In this document: piece after piece, positions 18,032 through 26,351 of the stretch
Numbering within the stretch: position 1 is the stretch's first letter
Layout of the letters: every line of letters starts with the position of its first letter
NCBI RefSeq assembly: GCF_010548375.1
Contig: NZ_JAAGLY010000020.1
Span: 1 to 64,000 of the forward strand
DNA: 64,000 bases
DNA from: Streptomyces sp. SID13726
GTDB lineage: Bacteria; Actinomycetota; Actinomycetes; Streptomycetales; Streptomycetaceae
Direction: 5' to 3'
Program-made: the position numbers and the translations under genes
Notes under the pieces: generated by a model
Database searches by the model: none
Told to the model about the DNA's origin: nothing
Seen by the model: the letters and a program-made list of their open reading frames with translations, nothing else

Positions 18032-18535
18032 TTACGCGCCGGTGGTGCCGTCCAGCAGTTCGCGTACGACGTCCAGGTGGCCGTTGTGGCGGGAGGTCTC
18101 CTCGACGAGGTGGAGGAGGATCCAGCGCAGGTCGGGCCGGCGCCCATCGCGGATCGGGGTCTTCGCGGGGGTGTCCAGGCCGTGGGCGGCGACCAACTCG
18201 CGGTAGCGGGCGGATTGTTCGGCGTACTCGTCGAGCAGCCGCGGGAGCGGGAAGTCCACGGCGACGCGCATCTCGCGGTCGGGGTCCTCGTCGGTCCACG
18301 GGCCCTGGTCCTCCTCGCCGAGGAACACCACCTGGAACCAGTAGTACTCGACCCACCGGAGATGGTTGATCAGCCCGCTCATCGTCATCAGCGGTGAGCC
18401 CGGCAGGGGTGCCTCGCGGGCGTGTTCGGCGGAGACCCCCTCGCACTTGGCGCGGGCCGTGTCACGGGCGTAGTCGAGGAAGGTGGTCAGCTGGGAGCGC
18501 TCGTCCCAGGCGGGAGGAGTATCGGTGCGTGTCAT
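18032..18535 (-). CDS. DinB / DUF664 family protein (putative thiol-dependent transferase)
   Basis: This 167-residue four-helix-bundle protein starts MTRTDTPPAWDERSQ; codons further upstream are in a promoter-like gap. Conserved DUF664 features are LINHLRWVEYYWFQ and the C-terminal ETSRHNGHLDVVRE, which supply the three His ligands of the usual metal site. In actinobacteria this superfamily includes mycothiol-dependent S-transferases, and the host makes mycothiol (mshB is in this window), but no specific substrate can be named. It is divergent from the methyltransferase gene. Confidence 0.85.
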   Translation of the reverse strand: MTRTDTPPAWDERSQLTTFLDYARDTARAKCEGVSAEHAREAPLPGSPLMTMSGLINHLRWVEYYWFQVVFLGEEDQGPWTDEDPDREMRVAVDFPLPRLLDEYAEQSARYRELVAAHGLDTPAKTPIRDGRRPDLRWILLHLVEETSRHNGHLDVVRELLDGTTGA

Positions 18536-18689
18536 CGCGGGGAGTCTCCCCGGCCGTCCCCGCGGTGTCGACCGAATTACCGGCCCGCAGGACCGCGGTT
18601 CCGCGCGGTGCGGCAACTCGCGTTTCTCACATGCTGGTTGATCCAGCGATCCGGGTATCCGGGGCAGTCCCGTGTGACAGACTGCCGCG

Positions 18690-19421
18690 ATGGTCGATCG
18701 GTCGTTCGGGGATCCCTCGCTCGCCGCGTTGTACGACGGGTTGCATCCGTGGGGGGCCGGGGACGAGTTCTGTCTCGGCTATGTGCAGGGGGCCGAGTCG
18801 GTGCTGGACGTCGGCTGCGGTACCGGGCGGCTGCTGCGGCGGGCCCGCGCGGAAGGGCACCGGGGCCGGCTGACCGGACTCGACCCGGCGGCGGCCATGC
18901 TGGTGCGGGCGCGGTGGGGCGAGCCGTCCGTGGAGTGGGTGCTCGGGGATCTGCGCAGCCAGGTGTGGGACCGGGAGTTCGACCTGGTCGTGATGACCGG
19001 CCATGTCTTCCAAGTGCTCGTCGGGGAAGAGGAGTTGAAGACCGCCCTGCACGCGGTGCGGGCCGCCCTCGGACCCTGCGGACGCTTCGTGTTCGAGACC
19101 CCCAATCCGGCGGCCCGGGTGTGGGAGACCTGGACGCCGGAGCGGGTGCGGGAGGTCCCCGACGTGGACGGGAGCGCCGTACGGACCTGGCGTGAGGTCG
19201 ACCAGCCGGTCCTCGGCGACCGCGTCACCTTCACCGAGACCTTCCTCAGCCCGCGCTGGTACCGGGTCAGCCGCTCCACCCTGCGCTTCCCCGACGCGGA
19301 CACCGTCTCCCGGCTCCTCGCCGGAGCGGGCCTCACGGTCGTCGAACGCTACGGCGACTGGGGCCGGGGTCCGTGCACCCACACGAGCCCCGAGATCATC
19401 ACCGTCGCCGCGCCTGTCTGA
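18690..19421 (+). CDS. class I SAM-dependent methyltransferase
   Basis: The 243-residue protein has the SAM-binding motif I LDVGCGTGRLL near residue 40, an acidic residue ending the second strand (GLDPAAAML), and DLVVMTGHVFQ as motif post-I/II. A small Tyr/Trp-rich domain follows. The substrate cannot be told. It lies between the two BldK-type cassettes but is divergent from its neighbour and not obviously part of either operon. Confidence 0.85.
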   Translation: MVDRSFGDPSLAALYDGLHPWGAGDEFCLGYVQGAESVLDVGCGTGRLLRRARAEGHRGRLTGLDPAAAMLVRARWGEPSVEWVLGDLRSQVWDREFDLVVMTGHVFQVLVGEEELKTALHAVRAALGPCGRFVFETPNPAARVWETWTPERVREVPDVDGSAVRTWREVDQPVLGDRVTFTETFLSPRWYRVSRSTLRFPDADTVSRLLAGAGLTVVERYGDWGRGPCTHTSPEIITVAAPV

Positions 19422-19426
19422 GCCCC

Positions 19427-19460
19427 GGGTCGGCCCTGAGGAAAACCGCCGGGCCGGCCC
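19427..19460. terminator. imperfect hairpin terminator
   Basis: A 10-bp stem, GGGTCGGCCC with GGGCCGGCCC (one wobble pair), has a 14-base loop. It sits directly after the methyltransferase stop and before the convergent cassette 2 ATPase stop. Confidence 0.5.
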
Positions 19461-19494
19461 GCAGGTGCGACAAGTCGCCCTGACTCCGGCTCTC

Positions 19495-20607
19495 CTACCC
19501 CACGCCCTCTTCCAACGCCGCCAGCGCCGGATCCATCACGATGTCCTCGTCCCTGGCCTCGGTCGTCGGGTCCTCCGGAAAGTGGCAAGCAGTGAGATGT
19601 CCGTCGCGGTTGCCGGCGAGTTGGACCAGCGGGGGCTCGTCCGTCGCGCACTTGTCCTGCGCCTTCCAGCAGCGGGTGCGGAACCGGCAGCCGGAAGGCG
19701 GATGGATGGGCGACGGGACGTCGCCGGACAATCGGATCCGCTCTCTGTCCGCCACGGCGCCCTCGACGGGAACCTCAGGCACCGCGGAGAGAAGGGCGTG
19801 CGTGTACGGGTGGCGGGGACGTGCGTAGATGGAGTCCCGATCCCCGACCTCGATCACCTTGCCGAGGTACATGACCGCGACGCGCTGCGAGAAGTGCCGT
19901 ACGACTGCCAGGTCGTGAGCGATGAAGAGGAAGGCGATGCCCATCTCCTCCTGAACCTTCTGGAGGAGATTCACGACCTGCGCCTGGATCGAGACGTCGA
20001 GGGCGGAAACCGGCTCGTCGGCGACGATCAGCTTGGGGCTCAGAGCCAACGCCCGTGCCACGCCGATACGTTGACGCTGACCGCCGGAGAACTCGTGCGG
20101 AAAGCGGTTGAAGTGCTCGGGATTGAGCCCGACCAGCTCCAGCAGCTCCCTGACCTTCCTCTCACGGCCGCCCTCCGGGTTGATCCCGTTGACCTCCATC
20201 GGCGACTTGATGATGGTGCCGACGGTCTGTCGTGGATTCAGGGACGAGTACGGGTCCTGGAAGATCATCTGGATCTCGGAGCGCACTGGGGCCAGTTGCC
20301 GACGCGAGGCGTGGCTGATGTCCCGGTCCTGGTAGACGACCTTCCCGCTGGTCGGCTCCAGCAGCCGCGTGATCAGTCGTCCGGTGGTCGACTTACCGCA
20401 CCCGGACTCGCCCACCAGGCCGACGCTCTCCCCCACGCCGACAGTCAGGTCGATGCCGTCCACGGCCTGAACGGCACCGACCCTGCGTTTGATGGGGAAT
20501 CCGCCGTAGATCGGGAAGTGCTTCGTCAGACCCTCGACCTTGAGAAGCGTCTCAGCCGGCGTGTCCGAGGCGTTCTGCTGTGCGGGCAGGGTGAGGTTGT
20601 CACTCAT
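19495..20607 (-). CDS. BldK-type ABC transporter ATP-binding protein (BldKE-like), cassette 2
   Basis: This 370-residue ATPase is last gene of the minus-strand cassette. Walker A is GESGCGKST at 66-74, the signature is FSGGQRQR, Walker B is LIVADEPVSALD, and the Cys segment is CRFRTRCWKAQDKC. It has a longer N-terminus and a C-terminal acidic tail (about 30 residues) absent from cassette 1. Codon use is looser than in cassette 1 (more A- and T-ending codons). The start at 20607 follows TAGGAA; it begins 10 bp after the partner ATPase stop. Confidence 0.9.
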   Translation of the reverse strand: MSDNLTLPAQQNASDTPAETLLKVEGLTKHFPIYGGFPIKRRVGAVQAVDGIDLTVGVGESVGLVGESGCGKSTTGRLITRLLEPTSGKVVYQDRDISHASRRQLAPVRSEIQMIFQDPYSSLNPRQTVGTIIKSPMEVNGINPEGGRERKVRELLELVGLNPEHFNRFPHEFSGGQRQRIGVARALALSPKLIVADEPVSALDVSIQAQVVNLLQKVQEEMGIAFLFIAHDLAVVRHFSQRVAVMYLGKVIEVGDRDSIYARPRHPYTHALLSAVPEVPVEGAVADRERIRLSGDVPSPIHPPSGCRFRTRCWKAQDKCATDEPPLVQLAGNRDGHLTACHFPEDPTTEARDEDIVMDPALAALEEGVG

Positions 20608-20617
20608 GTCTCGGTTC

Positions 20618-21679
20618 CTAGCGCAGCCGGGGCTGGATCTGGTCGACAAAGATGGACTGCTTCTGTTCCGCAGTCAGATGGCAAGCCGCCGCGCGTCCCT
20701 GGGGAAGCGACGGACGCTCCGTGACGCAGCGCTCGCCGCCCACCTCACCGGTGAAGGCACAGCGCGGATGAAAGGGACAGCCCGAGGGCGGGTTGAGCAG
20801 ACTGGGCGGGGATCCGGCAATCGGTGTGAGTGCCTGGCTGGTGTCGCCGCCGAGTCGCGGCATGGAGCTCAACAGGCCCCAGGTGTAGGGGTGTCGGGGC
20901 CTATGCAGCACCTCGTCGACACTGCCGCGTTCCACGGCCCGGCCCGAGTACATCACCAGCAGGTCGTCGGCCATGTCCGCGATGACACCCAGGTCGTGGG
21001 TGATGAAGATGATCGCGGAGCCGAACTCCCGCTGGAGATCCTTGAGCAGGTCGAGAATCTGCGCCTGGACGGTCACGTCGAGAGCGGTCGTCGGCTCGTC
21101 CGCGATCAGCAGATCAGGGTCGCAGATCAGCGCCATGGCGATCATCGCGCGCTGGCGCATACCGCCGGAGAACTGGTGGGGGTAGTCGTCCACGCGTCGC
21201 TCGGGTTGCGGGATACCGACCTTGGCCAGCATCTCGATCGCCCGATTCTTCGCCGCCTTCTTGGAGGCACCGGTGTGCTTCATGAACGGCTCGGCGATCT
21301 GCCGGCCCACTGTGTAGTAAGGCGAAAGCGCCGTCAGGGGGTCCTGGAAAATCATGGCGACCTTATTGCCTCGGAGTTTCTCCATCTCCTTCTCGGTCGC
21401 GGTGACGAGCTCCTGCCCCTCCAGGACGATCTCACCGTCGACGGTGGTGGTCATGGGGTTGTGCAGGCCGAGGACGGTCAGGTTGGTCACGGATTTCCCG
21501 GACCCCGATTCGCCCACTATGCCCAGGGTCTTGCCTCGCTCGACATCGAAGGACAGCCCGTCGACCGCCTTCACGATGCCATCCTCGGTCGAGAACTGCA
21601 CCCGCAGATCGCGGACCGAGAGGAAGGCCTGTGGCCCGGTCGTGGGCCTTTCACCTTCGGTCTTGGCCAGTGTGCTCAC
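20618..21679 (-). CDS. BldK-type ABC transporter ATP-binding protein (BldKD-like), cassette 2
   Basis: This 353-residue ATPase starts at a GTG with TAGGAGAA 7 bases upstream; the longer frame to 21739 overlaps the permease and has no such site. Walker A is GESGSGKS at 56-63, the Q-loop is MIFQDPLTALSPYY, the signature is FSGGMRQR, and Walker B is LLIADEPTTALD. The Cys segment is PPSGCPFHPRCAF. It follows the permease after 10 bp. Confidence 0.9.
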   Translation of the reverse strand: MSTLAKTEGERPTTGPQAFLSVRDLRVQFSTEDGIVKAVDGLSFDVERGKTLGIVGESGSGKSVTNLTVLGLHNPMTTTVDGEIVLEGQELVTATEKEMEKLRGNKVAMIFQDPLTALSPYYTVGRQIAEPFMKHTGASKKAAKNRAIEMLAKVGIPQPERRVDDYPHQFSGGMRQRAMIAMALICDPDLLIADEPTTALDVTVQAQILDLLKDLQREFGSAIIFITHDLGVIADMADDLLVMYSGRAVERGSVDEVLHRPRHPYTWGLLSSMPRLGGDTSQALTPIAGSPPSLLNPPSGCPFHPRCAFTGEVGGERCVTERPSLPQGRAAACHLTAEQKQSIFVDQIQPRLR

Positions 21680-21689
21680 GGTTGTTCTC

Positions 21690-22667
21690 CTAGCTGAGGC
21701 GTACGCGGGGGTCGATATAGGCATAAGCGATGTCCACAACGATGTTCAGGAGCAAGATGAAGAAGGCTCCGAACAACATCACGCCCATGGTCAGCGGCAG
21801 GTCCTTGGACAGTGAGGAGTTCACCGCCAGTCGGCCGAGACCGGCCAGGTCGAAGGTGAACTCGGTGACCACCGCACCCGACAGGAGCGCGCTGAGGTCC
21901 ATTCCGATGATGGTCACGATCGGGATCAACGAACCTCGCCAGGCGTAGCGGAAGAACACGTACCGCTGCGCCATGCCCTTCGCACGGGCGGTACGCACAT
22001 GCTCCTCCTGGAGCTGCTCGATCATGGTGGAACGAGCCATACGCGTGTACTGCGCGGTGAAGATCGTGGCCATCACCGCCCAGGGCAGCAGAAGCCCGAT
22101 GAACCAGCCGCCCGGATCCTCGGTGAACGGTACGTACTTGGGGTTCTCCATCCAGCCGGTGCTGTAGACGAAGAGCCCGAGGACGATCGGTCCGAGCAGG
22201 TAGATCTGGAAGGAGCTGATCACCACGGAGGCGCCGGTGACGGTCTTGTCGACCGCGCTCCCGCGCTTCCAGGCCGCGATCATGCCGGTACCCAGGCCGA
22301 ACAGAAGGAAGATGACCAGACCGCCGATGGTCAGCGAGAGCGTCAGCGGGAACCGGTCGATGATGGAATCCCAGACGAAGTCGCCGGACTCGAAGGAGAC
22401 ACCGAGACAGGGCGCCGAGCAGTGTCCGACGGGAAAGTCCCGGCCGACGACGATGCCGCTCATGAACTGCCAGAACTGCGTACTGATGGGCTTGTCGAGC
22501 CCCAGGTTCTCCCGGATGACCGCGAGGTTCTCCGGGGAGCAGTTCTTGCCACAGGACAGCGCGGCGAAGTCCTGTGGGACTGTGTAGAACAGGAAGAACG
22601 TGAAGGCACCGATCAGGAACATGATCACGGCGGCGCCTGTCAGCCTGCGAACGAGGAACTGAAGCAT
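21690..22667 (-). CDS. BldK-type oligopeptide ABC permease (BldKC-like), cassette 2
   Basis: This 325-residue OppB-type permease begins MLQFLVRRLTGAAVIMFLIG. It has about six helices. The EAA loop is HVRTARAKGMAQRYVFFRYA and the end is AYAYIDPRVRLS. The first extracytoplasmic loop has CGKNC and HCSAPC, the same spacing as cassette 1. It is separated from the binding-protein gene by about 100 bp. Confidence 0.9.
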   Translation of the reverse strand: MLQFLVRRLTGAAVIMFLIGAFTFFLFYTVPQDFAALSCGKNCSPENLAVIRENLGLDKPISTQFWQFMSGIVVGRDFPVGHCSAPCLGVSFESGDFVWDSIIDRFPLTLSLTIGGLVIFLLFGLGTGMIAAWKRGSAVDKTVTGASVVISSFQIYLLGPIVLGLFVYSTGWMENPKYVPFTEDPGGWFIGLLLPWAVMATIFTAQYTRMARSTMIEQLQEEHVRTARAKGMAQRYVFFRYAWRGSLIPIVTIIGMDLSALLSGAVVTEFTFDLAGLGRLAVNSSLSKDLPLTMGVMLFGAFFILLLNIVVDIAYAYIDPRVRLS

Positions 22668-22771
22668 GGCGGGTCGGATGCTCTCTTCGAGGAACGGCGG
22701 CAGGAGGGGGCGACGTGGCGGGGGTGCGCTCCGCCTGACGCGCACCCCCGCTGCTCAGCCGAGACGCGGTG

Positions 22772-24568
22772 TTACGGCTTGACCAGGTACAGACGGTTGA
22801 TGTCGAGGTAGTTCGAGTTGGTGCTGTACCGCGCGCCACCGATGTTCGACCCGTACAGCTGGATCTGCTTGGAGTAGTAGACCGGAGCAGCCGGGTTGAT
22901 CTCCTCCACGAGACGGTGGTGGGCCTCTTCCCACTTCGCCGCGGCCTGCTCGGGCTGCAGCTTCAGAGCCTCCTGGATCAGGGCGTCGACCTTGGCGTCC
23001 TTGACGTGCGAGTAGTTCGACCCGCCGTCCGAGACCAGGCTGCCGTCATACACCGGAGTGACGACCGTGGACGGGGAGGCCCAGTCCTGACCCCAGCCGG
23101 TCATGTAGAGGTCGTACGGGTTGTTCAGCTTGCCGATCTGCTCGTAGAAGCTGGCGCGGTCGATCTCCTTCGACTGGACGTCGAAGCCGAGCTTCTCCAG
23201 AGCGTCCTTGATGATGACGGCCTGGGCCTGGCCACGCGGGCTGTTGGAGTAGGCGTAAGTGATCTTGGTGCCGTCCTTGAAGCCCGCCTCCTTCAGTAGT
23301 TCCTTGGCCTTGGCCGGGTTGCCGTTCGGGGTCTTCTTCTTGCCGAACGGGTCGTAGCTGTCGTCGTAGCCCGGCAGGGTCGGGGCGAACAGGCCGCCAG
23401 CCAGCTCACCGCCGTACTTGCCGCCGTCGGCCTGGATCATGGCCTGGTTCGGGATCGCGTACGTGATGGCGTCGCGAATCTTCTTGTCCTTCATCCGGTC
23501 CAGGTTGAAGGACATCTGCCAGACGTACGGCTGGTAGCCCTTGATCGTGCGCTTGTTGGTCGCCGGGTTGCCCACGACGTCCTGGATCTGCGCGGGGTCC
23601 ACACTGTCGGTGAACTGGATGGCGTTCTTGGCTTCGCCCTGGTCGGCGATCAGGCGCTTGGTCTGGCTGGCCTGGTCGATCGTCAGGCTGAAGTTGAACC
23701 CGTCGGCGTACTGGTGACGCACGGCGTCGGTCTTCGGGTCCCACTGGTCGTTCTTGACCAGGGTCAGCGACTTGCCGGCCTTGTATTCGGCGATCTTGTA
23801 CGGCCCGAGCGCCTTCGGTGCCTTGTCGTACTTCTCCTTCGTGTCGTCCTTGGCCGGCACGATGGCGTATCCCGCCATGGCCAGGGCCTGCGGGAGGTCC
23901 GGCCGCGGGGTGTCGAATTTGAAGATGACGGTCTTCGCGTCCGGGGTCTGCAACACCGAGTCGGGCAGGTGCTTGCCCTTGTACGGGCCGTCCGGGAGCG
24001 CCTTGCGGTAGTCGGAGCCGGAGAGCCAGCTCTGCACGAAGCTGGGGCCGTCGAAGATGACCTTCGAGTACAGCCGCTCGATGGAATGGCGGACGTCGGA
24101 CGAGGTGACGGGGTTGCCGTCCTGGTCCTTGATGCCGTCCTTGAGGGTGTACTTCCAGGTCTTGCCGCCGTCGGTCGTCTGACCGGCGTCGGTGGCGACG
24201 TCACCGACGACCGTGAGGTTGCCCTTGTCGTCCTCCTGATAGTCCGTGAGTCCACGGTGTATCAGGTTGGAGAACTGGCCTGCGTCGCTGACGTAGATCT
24301 GGCCCGGATCCATGTGCGTCAGGTCCGACTGCATGTAGACGTTGATGACGCCGCCCGACTTGGCACCGGGCACCTCCGCCGCCGGTCCGGTCGAAGTGGC
24401 CGCGTTGGCGTACGCAACCGGCTTCGACTGCTCCGCAGCGTCACCCTTGCTCTTCGACTCGTCCTTGGCGTTTCCCCCACCGTTGTCGGAACAGCCGGTC
24501 AGGGCCAGGGCGCCAGCCGCTATCGCGACCACCATGGCACGCGCTCTGCGCGATCGGATGGGCTTCAT
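22772..24568 (-). CDS. BldK-type peptide-binding lipoprotein (BldKB-like), cassette 2
   Basis: This 598-residue family 5 binding protein starts MKPIRSRRARAMVVAIAAG and has the lipobox LTGC at Cys26. Although RR occurs, the hydrophobic core and lack of a proper F-L after it favour Sec export, unlike cassette 1. After a Lys/Asp/Glu-rich linker come phrases shared with cassette 1 (TSTGPAAEVPGAKSGG, DGGSNYSHVKD, GWGQDWASPSTV). The start is chosen before the signal peptide; the only Shine-Dalgarno-like run (AGGTAGG) is distant, so the exact start is less certain. Confidence 0.88.
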   Translation of the reverse strand: MKPIRSRRARAMVVAIAAGALALTGCSDNGGGNAKDESKSKGDAAEQSKPVAYANAATSTGPAAEVPGAKSGGVINVYMQSDLTHMDPGQIYVSDAGQFSNLIHRGLTDYQEDDKGNLTVVGDVATDAGQTTDGGKTWKYTLKDGIKDQDGNPVTSSDVRHSIERLYSKVIFDGPSFVQSWLSGSDYRKALPDGPYKGKHLPDSVLQTPDAKTVIFKFDTPRPDLPQALAMAGYAIVPAKDDTKEKYDKAPKALGPYKIAEYKAGKSLTLVKNDQWDPKTDAVRHQYADGFNFSLTIDQASQTKRLIADQGEAKNAIQFTDSVDPAQIQDVVGNPATNKRTIKGYQPYVWQMSFNLDRMKDKKIRDAITYAIPNQAMIQADGGKYGGELAGGLFAPTLPGYDDSYDPFGKKKTPNGNPAKAKELLKEAGFKDGTKITYAYSNSPRGQAQAVIIKDALEKLGFDVQSKEIDRASFYEQIGKLNNPYDLYMTGWGQDWASPSTVVTPVYDGSLVSDGGSNYSHVKDAKVDALIQEALKLQPEQAAAKWEEAHHRLVEEINPAAPVYYSKQIQLYGSNIGGARYSTNSNYLDINRLYLVKP

Positions 24569-24666
24569 GATGCTTGATGCACCTACCTGTCGGTTGTGAT
24601 CCATATGAACTGACTGACGCGCACGGTGTACCGGCGCGGGGGTCAGTGCCCCCCATGGGTGGACGG

Positions 24667-25701
24667 TCAGCGTCCGGTCTTTGGGTCGAAGGCATCCCGC
24701 ACCGAGTCACCGAGAAGGTTGAAGGCGAGGACGAAAATGACCAGCGCGGCTCCGGGGAAGAGCAGGTAGGCCGGATCCTGTTCGTAGATCCGGGCACCGG
24801 TCGCGAACATCCTTCCCCAGTCCGGTGTCGGCTCCACGAAGCCGACACCGACGAACGAGAGGAAGGCGATGGTCAGGATGGTGCTGGGCAGGATGTAGGT
24901 CGTCTGCACCAGAATCGGCGTGACGATGTTCGGCAGGATCTCCTTGCGGACGATCCGCCAGGACGAGGCGCCGGACACTTTCGCCGCCTCGACGAACTCC
25001 CGCTCCCGCAGGGAGAGTGCCGAGCTCCGCACCAGACGGGCCATGCCCATCCACCCGAGAACCCACATCACCAGGATGATGGCGACGGCCCGCAGATACG
25101 TCGGGGTCTCGTCCCTCGGATCGACGAACAGGGCGGTGACCACAGGCATGAAGGCGATGAAGAACAACTGGCTCGGAAAGGCCAGGAAGAAGTCCGTGAC
25201 CCGGCCGAGCCAGTAATCGACCCGCCCACCGAAATACCCGCTGACCACGCCGATAAGCACACCGGTGACCACACTCAGCAACGTCACCAGGACGGCCATG
25301 TAGAGCGAGGTACGCATGCCGTACAGGAGCTGGGTGAACACGTCGCGGCCGAGCTGCGGCTCGACGCCGAACCAAAAGTCACCGGAGACTCCGCCGAACC
25401 CGCCCGAGGGCATGGCGAAGTCGTCCAGCAGGAAGGGGTACTCGGGCTCCTGCGCATAGAGCGTGTACGGGTTCTTGCCGTACAGCTTCGCGATCACCGG
25501 GGCCAGCGCCGCCACAGCGAAGAAGAAGATCACCACGCAGGCCGAGGCGACTCCGGTGCGGTCGCGTTTGAAACGCAGCCACATCAACTGCCCCGGAGAT
25601 CGGCCCTCAAGAGCCTCGGGCTTCTTCTTCGGCTCCGGGTCGCCGTCTCCGTCGACGACGGCCCGAGCGTCGCCGCCCTCGATGTCGATAGGACTTGTCA
25701 C
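24667..25701 (-). CDS. BldK-type oligopeptide ABC permease (BldKA-like), cassette 2
   Basis: This 344-residue OppC-type permease is first gene of cassette 2 and starts at a GTG. The tail leads to SPGQLMWLRFKRDRTGVASA, almost the same as cassette 1. The EAA loop is FVEAAKVSGASSWRIVRKEI and the end is SVRDAFDPKTGR. The extracytoplasmic loop YGKNPYTLYAQEPEYPFLL is shared in form with cassette 1. It lies next to typA, the position I recall for bldKA in S. coelicolor, so cassette 2 is the better positional match to the true bldK operon (inference). Confidence 0.9.
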   Translation of the reverse strand: MTSPIDIEGGDARAVVDGDGDPEPKKKPEALEGRSPGQLMWLRFKRDRTGVASACVVIFFFAVAALAPVIAKLYGKNPYTLYAQEPEYPFLLDDFAMPSGGFGGVSGDFWFGVEPQLGRDVFTQLLYGMRTSLYMAVLVTLLSVVTGVLIGVVSGYFGGRVDYWLGRVTDFFLAFPSQLFFIAFMPVVTALFVDPRDETPTYLRAVAIILVMWVLGWMGMARLVRSSALSLREREFVEAAKVSGASSWRIVRKEILPNIVTPILVQTTYILPSTILTIAFLSFVGVGFVEPTPDWGRMFATGARIYEQDPAYLLFPGAALVIFVLAFNLLGDSVRDAFDPKTGR

Positions 25702-26290
25702 AGTTCGCCCATTTCACAGGTGTGGGTGCGCCGAGCCGGCGGCCCGCACGGGTGTGCGCGGTCGCGGACCGGATCATCCGGATCATGAAGATGCGTCAGG
25801 GAAACCCGCAGCCGGACGCGCGTAGGCGGCAGCCCGCACTACACGGTCGACGGATTCCGTGGAGTCAATCTCCGTACGCGGTACGACTGTTGCCTGTATC
25901 GGACGCTGTGACCCACCTGGTGCTTGTGACACCGCGCATGGGACTCCTCCTCATGACTCCACGTGTTCACCAACAGGAGGGGGTTCCCGCCTATCCTCCG
26001 ACACCCCTGACGGAGGATCAGGCACCCCCTGGTGCTCGTGAGTCGGCGCCGTCCCCACGGCGCGAGACCCATTGACCCGAGCGCTACGCGGCTAACTATC
26101 TGCCATGAGCCAAGTGCCGACCACAGTCTTTAAATCTCAATTCAGTCACAGCTGCCGTATAGATCTTCCAAAATCTGGACAAACTGTCTGGCGCGAGAAG
26201 GCCGCGAAACGGACGTGTTACATGGGTATCGGGCGACGCGTTCCGCATTTCGGACACATCCGACCCGATGGCGGCCTGAAAATGAGTTGC
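25702..26290. promoter_or_regulatory. long leader/promoter region of BldK cassette 2
   Basis: About 590 bp lies between the cassette 2 start and the typA terminator. It holds no convincing gene. The part at 26100-26290 is AT-rich for this genome and contains the promoter candidate listed separately. If transcription starts there, the leader before the first gene would be over 400 bases, long enough for post-transcriptional control. The inner half contains several inverted repeats around 25970-26040. Confidence 0.5.
26156..26182 (-). promoter_or_regulatory. candidate sigma-70-type promoter for BldK cassette 2
   Basis: On the minus strand a TTGTCC hexamer (26177-26182) and TATACG (26156-26161) are 15 bp apart, or 16 bp if the -35 is read as TTTGTC. 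The spacing is short, so this is only a candidate. Confidence 0.3.
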
Positions 26291-26293
26291 AAA

Positions 26294-26329
26294 AAGCCCG
26301 GGCGCCCCAATGATGGGGCGCCCGGGCTT
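26294..26329 (-). terminator. intrinsic terminator of typA
   Basis: A perfect 15-bp stem, AAGCCCGGGCGCCCC with its complement, has a 6-base loop (on this strand ATCATT) and is followed on the minus strand by a T5 run. It lies 22 bp after the typA stop. This is one of the few hairpins here with a clear U tract. Confidence 0.9.
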
Positions 26330-26351
26330 CGAGCTGTGCGGTTACTGTGTG

